The translations under genes and the position numbers were made by a program. Below, piece after piece: positions 28,883-37,944 of a stretch of DNA of 64,000 nt. This stretch comes from Buchnera aphidicola (Floraphis choui). GTDB lineage: Bacteria; Pseudomonadota; Gammaproteobacteria; Enterobacterales; Enterobacteriaceae. The stretch covers positions 552,220 through 616,219 of the forward strand of contig CP140044.1 of assembly GCA_039830045.1 (NCBI GenBank), written 5' to 3'. The first letter of the stretch is position 1, and every line of letters begins with the position of its first letter. The notes under the pieces are model-generated. The model saw nothing but the letters and a program-made list of their open reading frames with translations, had not been told where the DNA came from and did no database searches.

Positions 28883-30529
28883 CTAACGTAAAGATTTATA
28901 AAAATTAATTAAACCATTAGTAGAAGAATCATATTTTGTTTCTTTAGAGTTATTCATTAAACTAGAAGAAATAACTTTCGCGAGATTTTTTCCCAATTCA
29001 ACACCCCATTGATCAAAGGTAAAAATATTAAATATCACACCTTGTGTAAATACTTTATGTTCATAAAGAGCAATCAATGATCCTAAATTATAAGGATTAA
29101 CTTTATATAATAAAATAGAATTACTAGGTCTGTTACCTTCGAACATTTTATAAGGAAATACATGAAATAACTCTTTTGACTGTTTACTATTATCTTTAAA
29201 CTTTTGTATTGTACTATTATATGTTCCGAATGCTAAAGCTTGAGTTTGTGAAAAAAAATGAGATAATAATTGTACATGATGATTAATTAAATTATGATTA
29301 TTAGGACATATAGAAGCAATAAAGTCACATGGGATTAATTTAGTACCTTGATGTAGTAACTGATAAAACGCATGTTGTCCATTAGTACCTGATTCTCCCC
29401 AAACAATAGGTCCTGTTTGCCAACGTACAGAATAACCATTTCTATCCACATTTTTACCATTAGATTCCATATTAGTTTGTTGAAGAAAAGCAGGGAAACG
29501 ATGCATATTTTGATCATATGGCAAAATAGCTTCTGTTTCTGATAAAAAAAAATTATTATACCAAATACCAATTAATGCTAATAAGACAGGTATATTTTTA
29601 CTTAAATCTGTATTTAAATAGTGTTGATCCATTGCATATGCACCATTTAAAAGAAGTAAAAAGTTATCGAATCCGATAGAAAGTACTATAGAAAATCCTA
29701 CAGAAGACCACAATGAATATCGACCACCTACCCAATTCCAAAATATAAGTATATTGTCTGACTTAATACCAAATTTTATAGCATTATCTATATTAGTAGA
29801 TATCGCAATAAAATGTTGATCTAAAAATTTATTTGTTCTAAAGTGTTTAACCATCCATTCCTTAGCAGTAGTAGCATTAATGATTGTTTCTTGTGTAGTA
29901 AACGTTTTAGAAACAATTAAAAACAACGTGGTCTCTGGAGAAATTAATTTAAATAAACTAGAAATATGCGATCCATCTATATTAGAAACAAAATGCATTT
30001 TTAGATGGTTTTTATAAGCACTTAATGCTTGAACCACCATAGAAGGACCTAAATCTGATCCTCCAATACCAATATTTACTACATCAGTAATTGGTTTTCC
30101 TGTATATCCCTTCCATTGTCCATTAATAATCAAATCTGACAAATATCTCATTTTTTCAAGCATTTGATTTATATCAATCATAATATTTCTATTGTCATAA
30201 ATTATAGGAATATTACTACTATTTCTTAATGCTGTGTGTAATACAGCTCGATTTTCAGTTAGATTAATTCTTTCTCCACTAAACATAGCTCGAATAGCGC
30301 TAGTTAAATCTACTTCTTTCGCTAAAGTTAGTAACTTTAAAAGTGTATCACTAGTTATTCTATTCTTAGAAAAGTCTACTAATATTTGATTATTAAAATT
30401 TATTGAAAACTTATGAAACCTCTCCTTATCTTGATAAAATAAGTCCCTCATATGTATATCTTTTATTTCATAAAAATGCTTTTTTAAACTTTTCCACGAA
30501 CTAGTATCAATAGGATTAATATTTTTCAT
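28883..30529 (-). CDS. pgi: Glucose-6-phosphate isomerase
   Basis: It interconverts glucose 6-phosphate and fructose 6-phosphate and so links the product of MtlD to glycolysis and the pentose pathway. The product is 548 residues (E. coli 549), alignable over its whole length. Signatures include VNIGIGGSDLGPSMV, the SIS-domain stretch VSKTFTTQET, GGRYSLWSSVG and the C-terminal FDQWGVELGK. AGAGAG precedes the ATG. Confidence 0.98.
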   Translation of the reverse strand: MKNINPIDTSSWKSLKKHFYEIKDIHMRDLFYQDKERFHKFSINFNNQILVDFSKNRITSDTLLKLLTLAKEVDLTSAIRAMFSGERINLTENRAVLHTALRNSSNIPIIYDNRNIMIDINQMLEKMRYLSDLIINGQWKGYTGKPITDVVNIGIGGSDLGPSMVVQALSAYKNHLKMHFVSNIDGSHISSLFKLISPETTLFLIVSKTFTTQETIINATTAKEWMVKHFRTNKFLDQHFIAISTNIDNAIKFGIKSDNILIFWNWVGGRYSLWSSVGFSIVLSIGFDNFLLLLNGAYAMDQHYLNTDLSKNIPVLLALIGIWYNNFFLSETEAILPYDQNMHRFPAFLQQTNMESNGKNVDRNGYSVRWQTGPIVWGESGTNGQHAFYQLLHQGTKLIPCDFIASICPNNHNLINHHVQLLSHFFSQTQALAFGTYNSTIQKFKDNSKQSKELFHVFPYKMFEGNRPSNSILLYKVNPYNLGSLIALYEHKVFTQGVIFNIFTFDQWGVELGKNLAKVISSSLMNNSKETKYDSSTNGLINFYKSLR

Positions 30530-31273
30530 AGCAACTCTCTTTAATTAAAAATTTTAAAAATTATCATATTAAAACTTTATTGTATTAATACATATTGTTG
30601 AAAATTTATATATAAATATTCAAAAACTATTTTTTTATTATATGTATATAGCTATATAATATTAATTATATTGTAAGTTATGATAAATTATAATTAACCT
30701 AAACTATAATTATTTGATAATATATATTAAACATTTCTATATAATTATTGATCTATAATTAAACTAATTAGATTTATATTTTAACTAAAAAATTAAAAAT
30801 TGTACAAATATAGAAATGTCTACTATTCAAATAGAATCATCTAAATGTTTATAATCATAAATAAACTTTAAATATATTAATAAAATTTTAAAATGATTTA
30901 TTTAATTTTAAATTAATATTAAACACTTCAAATAAATAAAGATCATTCAAAAAGCTACATAATTTCAATAATGTTCGCGAACACTAATAACTAAAAAGTT
31001 AAACATCTTAAAATTTTTAAATTCTATAATACTTATTTTAGATAGGATTTATCAAGTTACATCTACAGTAAAATATCAAATTAAATATTAAAATTACATA
31101 ATATACGAAATCACTAAAATATTTCTACATATATAGACCCAAAAAATTAAAATGTTTAATAGACAAAATTAATCGTTATTAAAAATATTTACATCCTATT
31201 TTAACAAAAACAATTATATTATAGATAAAATCTAACTACTTACTCTATTTAAAATAAAACATAATTCAAATAT
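30530..31273. other. Gene-free region between pgi and orn
   Basis: This is 744 bases between divergent genes. No coding frame or RNA gene is recognisable. In E. coli the gene divergent from orn is rsgA, so this may be an eroded rsgA. That is inference from gene order, with no remnant seen. Confidence 0.45.
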
Positions 31274-31819
31274 ATGAATAAAAATAATTTAATATGGATT
31301 GACCTAGAAATGACAGGATTAAATCCAAATAAACATAAAATTATAGAAATTGCTACACTAATAACTGATATTAACTTAAAAATTTTGTCTATCGGGCCAA
31401 TCATAGCTATTAATCAAAAATATACTCAATTGAAACTAATGAATCAATGGAATCATAATACTCATTCAAAAAACGGCTTAATAAACCGAATAAAAAATAG
31501 TTCATATAACGAAAAATTAGCCGAAATCAAAACCATTTCTTTTTTAAAAAAATGGGTTCCAAAAAATATATCACCAATGTGTGGAAATTCCATTAGTAAA
31601 GATAGACAATTCTTATTTAAATATATGCCTAATTTAGAAAAATACTTTCACTATAGACAAATAGACGTAAGTACAATAAAAGAACTAATAATACGATGGA
31701 ATTTTAAACTATATAAAAATTTAAAAAAAAGTAATAATCATCAAGCACTAAACGATTTATATGAATCTATTCGTGAATTAAAATATTATAAAAAATATTT
31801 TCTAAAAATTAAACTGTAA
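31274..31819 (+). CDS. orn: Oligoribonuclease
   Basis: This 3'-5' exoribonuclease finishes the breakdown of very short RNAs. It has 181 residues, as in E. coli. The DEDDh residues are visible in WIDLEMTGL near the start, in a mid-protein CGNSISKDRQF, and in the C-terminal HQALNDLYESI. The following tRNA-Gly gene has the same neighbour relation as orn and the glyVXY tRNAs of E. coli. Confidence 0.96.
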   Translation: MNKNNLIWIDLEMTGLNPNKHKIIEIATLITDINLKILSIGPIIAINQKYTQLKLMNQWNHNTHSKNGLINRIKNSSYNEKLAEIKTISFLKKWVPKNISPMCGNSISKDRQFLFKYMPNLEKYFHYRQIDVSTIKELIIRWNFKLYKNLKKSNNHQALNDLYESIRELKYYKKYFLKIKL

Positions 31820-31889
31820 TCATTATAAAATAACATCTATACATATTTTATTCTTCATATAAAATTAATACTTGAATTTTTTCTATTTT

Positions 31890-31895
31890 TATAAT
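31890..31895 (+). promoter_or_regulatory. -10 element upstream of tRNA-Gly
   Basis: A perfect TATAAT ends 15 bases before the tRNA-Gly 5' end. No good -35 is found at 16-18 bases; a TTGAAT lies too close, 12 bases upstream. The placement suits a short-leader tRNA promoter. Confidence 0.45.
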
Positions 31896-31910
31896 ACAGT
31901 TTACATTGAT

Positions 31911-31983
<73 letters not shown>

Positions 31984-32242
31984 AATTTTAATTAAAAAAA
32001 TCATTGTATAATTATATTTATAGCTATATAACTACATAGTTAAACACGTAACATTGAATTACTAAAAGATTTATACATTTTCTTAATGATTCATAATTAT
32101 ACTTTTACCAAAATATATAAAATGTCTTAAATATAACAAAAATTTTAAATGTTTTATATTTAAAACACATTAAAATATTACTTATAAATTCTATTATAGG
32201 TATTGTATGCTTTACGAAAATAATACAACTCAGGAAATAATT

Positions 32243-33274
32243 ATGTTTTTTTACATATTTTATACAATAATATTTTTGTTTAATTTAATCTTTTTAAACT
32301 CTTTATTTGCTTCTCAAAATACATTAACTAATTACATAAAAAATAATAATTATCACATTTATAAGTCTAATTATATAACTAAAAAAACTTTATGTAATCA
32401 TCAATTTTCTCATATTTTACACAAAATTTTTTTATAAAAATGATTGCATTATAAAAACACATTTTTTATTTAAACACCTATTCATCAATCAACTTCAATA
32501 TAATAAATATTACAAAAAAAATATTTCTTATACAAAATCTTACATTAAAAAAAAACAAAAATAATTACTATTGCTATAGACGCTGGACATGGAGGAAAAG
32601 ATCCTGGAGCTATTGGAATCAATAAAACTCAAGAAAAAAATATCGCTTTCAAAATTTCTAAAAAATTAGAGTATAAATTAAATAAATCAAAATTATTTAA
32701 AGTCATAATGATAAGAAATGGAAACTATTATTTGTCTATTTCAAAAAGAACTAATATTGCTAACAAAAACAACGTTAATCTATTAATTTCAATTCACACT
32801 AACTCGTCAAAAAACTCAAAATTATCTGGATTATCAATGTGGGTTTTATCCAAGAGAGGAATAAATTCTGAAATAACTAACTGGTCAAAAAAAAGAACTA
32901 GCAAAATAATGATACATACAAAAAAAAAGAACATTAATTTACGCTCAAAAACATCTGTCTTAAATTTAAAATTTAATTGTGTACAAAAATTAGGAAATAT
33001 ACTAGCACGAACAATTATAAAAGAACTAAAAAATACTAGTTCTTTAAAACAAATTAATCTTAAATATGCTAGCTTTGGAATACTAAAATCACCTCATTTT
33101 CCATCTATATTAATAGAAACAGGATTCATAAGTAATAGAACAGAGGAAAGAAAATTAAATAATAAATTTTATCAACAAATCTTAGTTAATTCTATATATC
33201 TTGGACTAAAAAAACATTTTTTTGAAAACAATAACAAAAAAAGCACTAAAACATTTTTTAAAAAATGCTATTAA
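32243..33274 (+). CDS. amiB: N-acetylmuramoyl-L-alanine amidase AmiB, with two opposite frameshifts
   Basis: This periplasmic zinc amidase splits septal peptidoglycan. I choose the ATG at 32243 because AGGA precedes it and it opens a good signal peptide (hydrophobic run ending LFASQ). That frame stops at 32437. The next frame is open from 32379 to about 32560, and the amidase domain then resumes in the first frame after a TAA at 32546-32548. Its motifs are AIDAGHGGKDPGAIG with the first zinc His, QEKN, SIHTNSS and LIETGFISN with the catalytic Glu. The joins fall on an A7 (32381-32387) or T7 (32427-32433), needing minus one base, and an A9 (32547-32555), needing plus one. Corrected length is 343 residues; the AMIN domain of E. 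coli AmiB is absent. It may be rescued by slippage or be a young pseudogene. Confidence 0.8.
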
Positions 33275-33443
33275 AAACATATAAATATTATGAGAATATT
33301 TTTTTTATATTTATAATAACTATCCTATAATGTTAGTTAATTATTACATAAATTTATGAATTAAATTTTATATAGTCTATATGTTCCAATACTAAATTGT
33401 CTAAAATATTTTTAAAGCACATATTTTTAAAAATGCAATCTTA

Positions 33444-33656
33444 TTATTTATTGGTATTCATTTGAAACTTTTTATTAAACTTCTCAACGCGACCACCAGT
33501 ATCTGCTATCCTTTGTTTTCCAGTATAAAAAGGATGACATTTAGAACATACATCAATGTTCACATTTTTACATAAAGTAGAAAAAATTTGGATTAAATTC
33601 CCACAAGAACAAGTAATTAATATTTTAGAATAACTAGGATGAATATTTTTTTTCAT
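33444..33656 (-). CDS. rpmE: 50S ribosomal protein L31
   Basis: This is the zinc-binding form of L31. The product is 70 residues from the ATG at 33656, the same length as E. coli, with GGAAGGA upstream. An ATG 18 bases earlier is in frame but lacks both homology and a ribosome site. The four zinc cysteines are present as CSC and CSKC, followed by HPFYTGKQR and TGGRVEKFNKKF. It is divergent from the ftsN gene, as in E. coli once cytR is removed. Confidence 0.96.
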   Translation of the reverse strand: MKKNIHPSYSKILITCSCGNLIQIFSTLCKNVNIDVCSKCHPFYTGKQRIADTGGRVEKFNKKFQMNTNK

Positions 33657-33965
33657 AAATCCTTCCAATTTCATCTATTATTAAAACTATTATAATATAA
33701 AGTTTTTCTATGAAACGTCTAAAAAATTCTAATATTATTATTATAACATTAATGATAATAAATAAAAAATTATTTTTTTTAAGTAAATATACTGTTAATA
33801 TATATTAAAATTACTAATTTTCTCTATATCTTAAATTTCAAAATATAAAGATTTCTAACTATTAAATACATATAACCTTTATGAACTTACAATTTATTTT
33901 GTATTTTATACAATTAAAAATAAAATAATATTCATTTAAATATAATCATATCTTCTAAAACGACA
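33657..33965. other. Intergenic region rpmE / ftsN
   Basis: This is a 309-base AT-rich divergent spacer. A TATAAT on the minus strand (33694-33689) lies 26-33 bases before the rpmE start and is a plausible -10, but its -35 is poor. In E. coli cytR lies between rpmE and ftsN; no trace of it is visible. Confidence 0.45.
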
Positions 33966-34241
33966 ATGATTAATAAAGATTTCATATTCTATGAAAAATT
34001 TAAATACACTTTTTTAAAAAAAAGTATTAATAAAAATAATAGTACTATTACAATTGCCATGTTAATATTCATTTTAATATTACTAATCATGGTATTAATT
34101 AACACATTCGTCGGAAAAAAAATATTTCAAAACAATATTAACTATATGAAATCTAAAAATTCAAAAATAACAACTGATAGCATTCCAAAACAACCAAAAG
34201 AAAAATGGAAATATATATATAAATTAAAAAATGATGAATAA
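33966..34241 (+). CDS. ftsN: Cell division protein FtsN, minimal N-terminal form
   Basis: This is a 91-residue single-pass inner-membrane protein, against 319 residues for E. coli FtsN. It keeps the E. coli N-terminal pattern MxxxDF/Y with Asp at position 5, a basic cytoplasmic tail, a membrane segment at about 28-50, and then IPKQPKEKWKYIYKL at about 73-87. In that block W81, Y83 and L87 align with E. coli W83, Y85 and L89, the key residues of the essential periplasmic segment. The Gln-rich linker and SPOR domain are absent. Position between rpmE and hslV-hslU agrees with E. coli. No clear Shine-Dalgarno precedes the ATG. Identity rests on the motif, topology and synteny together. Confidence 0.82.
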   Translation: MINKDFIFYEKFKYTFLKKSINKNNSTITIAMLIFILILLIMVLINTFVGKKIFQNNINYMKSKNSKITTDSIPKQPKEKWKYIYKLKNDE

Positions 34242-34576
34242 ATGCTACATTACTATTAATTTTAAAATATAAAATAATATTCATATATCAATTAAACTAA
34301 CATAATATATCGATGTTACGGAATAAAATTAACTTTTAATCATTTGTAAAATAAAAATTGTTTTATTATTACTACCATAATTTTTAATACTAAAATTTAA
34401 ACATATTACGAATAGAAAACTATAAACTAAAATTTTCGTTATATCTTTAACAGATATACAACTTAAATACCACATATTAACGTAATAAAACAAAAATTTT
34501 AATATTATTCTAATAAATTTAGAAATTTAACTAGTAACATTTAAAATTATTAAATTTCATATAAGGATTATATTTC
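34242..34576. other. Intergenic region ftsN-hslV
   Basis: There is no coding remnant of the missing C-terminal part of ftsN that I can recognise. The hslV promoter should lie here. A sigma-32-like pair (CTTTAA at 34445, CCACAT at 34470) has a spacer of 19 bases, too long to accept. Confidence 0.5.
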
Positions 34577-35107
34577 ATGACAACAATTCTTAGTGTTCGC
34601 CTTAAGAAAAAAGTAGTTATTGGTGGAGATGGACAAGCGACATTAGGTAACACTATCATGAAAAGTAATGTTCAAAAAGTAAGAACATTGTATCACGATA
34701 AAGTAATAGCAGGGTTTGCTGGAGGTACAGCTGATGCATTTACATTATTTGAATTATTTGAAAAAAAATTATTAATGTATCAAGGACACTTACAACGAGC
34801 TGCAATTGAATTAGCAAAAGATTGGCGAACCGATAAAATATTACGCAAACTTGAAGCTGTATTAGCAGTAGCAGACAAAAAACAATCATTAATCATTACA
34901 GGAAATGGAGATGTAATTCAACCAGAAAATAACCTAATGGCAATAGGTTCAGGTGGACCTTATGCACAAGCCGCAGCGCAAGCAATGTTAGAACATACTT
35001 CTCTTACTGCAAGACAAATTGTAAAAATAGCACTTAAAATTACTGCTAGAATTTGTATTTATACAAATGATATTTTTACTGTCAAAGAACTAACTTCGGA
35101 AAAGTAA
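34577..35107 (+). CDS. hslV: ATP-dependent protease subunit HslV
   Basis: This proteasome-related peptidase forms two stacked hexamers capped by HslU. It has 176 residues, the E. coli length. The nucleophile is the Thr after the initiator Met (MTTILSVR), and GDGQATLGNT, AGFAGGTADAFTL and GSGGPYAQAAA are conserved. AAGGA is upstream. hslU follows after 11 bases. Base composition is visibly less AT-rich than in the neighbouring spacers. Confidence 0.98.
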   Translation: MTTILSVRLKKKVVIGGDGQATLGNTIMKSNVQKVRTLYHDKVIAGFAGGTADAFTLFELFEKKLLMYQGHLQRAAIELAKDWRTDKILRKLEAVLAVADKKQSLIITGNGDVIQPENNLMAIGSGGPYAQAAAQAMLEHTSLTARQIVKIALKITARICIYTNDIFTVKELTSEK

Positions 35108-35118
35108 GGATTATCTTT

Positions 35119-36453
35119 ATGTCAAATATGACTCCTCGCGAAATAGTTAAAGAACTTAATCGATTTATAATCGGCCAAGAAAAAGCAAAACGTGCTGTAG
35201 CAATTGCTTTACGAAATCGCTGGCGTCGAATGAAACTAAATAAAGAATTAAGACGTGAAGTAACGCCAAAAAATATTCTTATGATCGGCCCTACTGGAGT
35301 AGGAAAAACGGAAATTGCTAGACGTTTAGCTACGTTAGCAAATGCCCCTTTTATTAAAGTAGAAGCTACAAAATTTACAGAAATAGGATATGTAGGAAAA
35401 GAAGTTGATTCAATTATAAGAGATTTAACAGATTTATCTATAAAAATGATACGAAATCAAGCTTTTAAAAAAAATAAACAAAAAGCACAAGAAATGGCTG
35501 AAGAACGAATTTTACATGTTTTAGTTCCTACAATCGAAAAAAAATGGGAAAAATCAGAAACTCCTAATAAACCTAACGCAGCTATCCAATTATTTAGAAA
35601 AAAATTAAGAGAAGGACAGTTAGATGAAAAAGAAATTGAAATAAATATTTCTACTACACCTATGGGGGTAGAAATTATGGCACCACCAGGAATGGAAGAA
35701 CTTACTAATCAATTACAATCGTTATTTCAAAACTTAGGAGGAAGAAAAAAAAATGTAAAAAAATTAAAAATTAAAGATGCTATGAAATTATTAATAGAAG
35801 AAGAATCAACTAAACTAATTAATTCAGAGGTACTCAAAAAAGAAGCAATTTATGCAGTTGAACAACATGGAATCGTATTTATTGATGAAATTGATAAGAT
35901 ATGTAAAAATAGAGGGTCAACAGGACCTGATGTTTCGAGAGAAGGAGTACAACGAGATTTACTACCATTAATTGAAGGTTGTACTATATCTACCAAACAC
36001 GGTATGGTTAAAACAGATCATATCTTATTCATTGCATCAGGGGCTTTTCAAGTTTCTACTCCTTCAGATTTAATTCCAGAATTACAAGGTCGATTACCAA
36101 TTCGAGTAGAATTACAAGAACTAACAATAGATGATTTTGAATTAATTTTAACAGAACCCAAAGCATCAATCACTGTACAATATAAAGCTTTAATGAAAAC
36201 AGAAAAAGTTAACATCAACTTTACTAAAGAAGGTATTCGTCATATTGCTGAAGCAGCTTGGAAAGTCAATGAATCTATAGAAAATATTGGAGCTCGTCGA
36301 CTATACACTGTGCTAGAACATTTGATGGAAGATATTTCATTTAGCGCAAGTGATAACGAAAAGGAATTAATTATCAATATAGATGAAAAATATGTTAGTA
36401 AACATTTAGATAATTTAATTTTAAATAATGATCTTAATCGATTTATCTTATAA
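35119..36453 (+). CDS. hslU: ATP-dependent protease ATPase subunit HslU
   Basis: This AAA+ unfoldase feeds substrates to HslV. The product is 444 residues (E. coli 443). Walker A GPTGVGKT is at about 57-64, the pore motif GYVGKE at about 90-95, and Walker B VFIDEIDK at about 253-260, followed by the intermediate and C-terminal sensor domains. AAGGA lies in the short gap after hslV. A strong hairpin at 36492-36518 lies about 40 bases after the stop codon. Confidence 0.98.
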   Translation: MSNMTPREIVKELNRFIIGQEKAKRAVAIALRNRWRRMKLNKELRREVTPKNILMIGPTGVGKTEIARRLATLANAPFIKVEATKFTEIGYVGKEVDSIIRDLTDLSIKMIRNQAFKKNKQKAQEMAEERILHVLVPTIEKKWEKSETPNKPNAAIQLFRKKLREGQLDEKEIEINISTTPMGVEIMAPPGMEELTNQLQSLFQNLGGRKKNVKKLKIKDAMKLLIEEESTKLINSEVLKKEAIYAVEQHGIVFIDEIDKICKNRGSTGPDVSREGVQRDLLPLIEGCTISTKHGMVKTDHILFIASGAFQVSTPSDLIPELQGRLPIRVELQELTIDDFELILTEPKASITVQYKALMKTEKVNINFTKEGIRHIAEAAWKVNESIENIGARRLYTVLEHLMEDISFSASDNEKELIINIDEKYVSKHLDNLILNNDLNRFIL

Positions 36454-36491
36454 TAATTCGCATAAATTATTTTTGTGCACAGAATTGATTA

Positions 36492-36518
36492 CTTTCCTAT
36501 CTTAAAAAGATAGGAAAG
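36492..36518. terminator. Rho-independent terminator, hslVU / zapB
   Basis: A perfect 12-bp stem, arms 36492-36503 (CTTTCCTATCTT) and 36507-36518, closes a 3-base loop. It includes several G-C pairs, which is rare here, and lies between the convergent genes hslU and zapB. The trailing T tract is weak on both strands. It probably ends hslVU transcripts and could serve zapB as well. Confidence 0.65.
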
Positions 36519-36667
36519 ACTTGTTATATTCATAGAAATATATTTATAAAATATTATTTTTAGTAAAATTATCTTTAAATTTTTAAATATCATGTAGAAC
36601 GTTTTTTCAAGAATTTATATATAAATATATTATCTAAAAATAATTTTAATAAACAACATTATAAATA

Positions 36668-36907
36668 CTATATGTTGTTAATTTTATTTAACAATCCATT
36701 TAACATATCTTTCCATATATCTCTTTCTTCTTTTAACTTTTTATTATCTTCTTCTACTTGTAATTTATTTGATAATATTGTATCAATTTCTTGTTTTTGA
36801 TTATCATTTTTTTCTTTTAATTCTTTGATTTCTATTTGTAACAACAAAATAGTGTCAATAGCTTGTTGTATTTTTTCTTCTAATTTTGAAAAAGTTTCAA
36901 AAATCAT
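36668..36907 (-). CDS. zapB: Cell division protein ZapB
   Basis: This short coiled-coil protein joins the Z ring to ZapA and MatP in enterobacteria. The product is 79 residues (E. coli 79-81) and nearly all coiled coil. The first third, FSKLEEKIQQAIDTILLLQ followed by IEIKELKEKN, is highly similar to E. coli ZapB. The rest is Lys/Glu/Asn-rich heptads ending in WKDMLNGLLNKI. In E. coli zapB also follows hslVU after menA and rraA, which are missing here. Confidence 0.93.
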   Translation of the reverse strand: MIFETFSKLEEKIQQAIDTILLLQIEIKELKEKNDNQKQEIDTILSNKLQVEEDNKKLKEERDIWKDMLNGLLNKINNI

Positions 36908-37359
36908 TAATTTATACCTTAATTAATATAAAATGTTTATTTTTTACTAAACTATATGTTATTTATACTATATATTTAAAATAATAATCAAAAATTTTAT
37001 CTTAAATAATAATTCACTATTTTTAAAATTATTAAAAATTGTTTTTTATAAAAATTGAAAAATAATTATTAATAACTTTTAAATTTCAATTAAACAATCT
37101 TATAGAACTTTATTTAAGTACATTGTATAATATTTAATAAATATACTTTATTAATGTAAAACTATTTATAAATATATTTTTCATAATTTAACTATTTGAA
37201 TTATGATATTTTTATAAAAAATATACATGAAATAATTGTAAATTATAAAATTATAATATAATTTAAAAAATTAATAATAACTAATATATTCAACTTAATT
37301 AAGTATAATTATTTTATAAAAATGTCTTAGTATTCATTATAAAATTTATAATTTATGTA
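36908..37359. other. Gene-free region between trpG and zapB
   Basis: This 452-base very AT-rich spacer is one border of the chromosomal trpEG block. I see no gene, repeat or target-site duplication that would mark an insertion boundary. Confidence 0.5.
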
Positions 37360-37941
37360 CTACCTTAAAGTCCATTCTATTGTTTTCTTCAAAAATTCTG
37401 AACCTTGAGTAGTTAATATAGATTCAGGATGAAATTGAAAACCACAAATTCTTTCATTATTATTTCGAACAGCCATTACTACTTTTTTATAATAAGCATT
37501 AACAGTTAATATTTTAGGGATATTACTACAAACAAGAGAATGATATCGCGCTACAGGAAAAGGGTTAGGCATACCAAAAAACATATCTCTTTCATCATGA
37601 TGAATTAAAGAAGCTTTCCCATGTAATATTTCTCCAGCATATTCTACATTACCCCCATACATTTTTACAATAGCTTGATGTCCCAAACAAATTCCAATAA
37701 TAGGCATTTTCCCGCGAATTAATTTTAATAATTTTAGCATACAACCTGCGTTTTCGGGGCTTCCTGGGCCTGGAGATAACATTAAAATTGGATTATGCAT
37801 TTGAGATAGTTTTTTTAAAACAATACTAATCGAAATTGTGTTGCGATAAACAATAACATTATGATTATTAATTCGAAGTTGATCTACTAAATTATAAGTA
37901 AATGAATCAATATTATCCAATAAAAATATATCGTTATTCAT
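37360..37941 (-). CDS. trpG: Anthranilate synthase component II (glutamine amidotransferase)
   Basis: It supplies ammonia from glutamine to TrpE. The 193 residues form a stand-alone class I amidotransferase, with no TrpD domain fused as in E. coli. Motifs are LLDNIDSFTYNL at the start, the nucleophile in IGICLGHQAI, and the His-Glu pair in FQFHPESILT. It starts three bases after the trpE stop, so the two are co-translated. Confidence 0.97.
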   Translation of the reverse strand: MNNDIFLLDNIDSFTYNLVDQLRINNHNVIVYRNTISISIVLKKLSQMHNPILMLSPGPGSPENAGCMLKLLKLIRGKMPIIGICLGHQAIVKMYGGNVEYAGEILHGKASLIHHDERDMFFGMPNPFPVARYHSLVCSNIPKILTVNAYYKKVVMAVRNNNERICGFQFHPESILTTQGSEFLKKTIEWTLR

Positions 37942-37944
37942 TAT

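Noticed and set aside
34445..34475. Possible sigma-32 (heat-shock) promoter for hslVU
   Set aside because: CTTTAA and CCACAT are separated by 19 bases, outside the 13-15 expected, and both boxes are weak matches.
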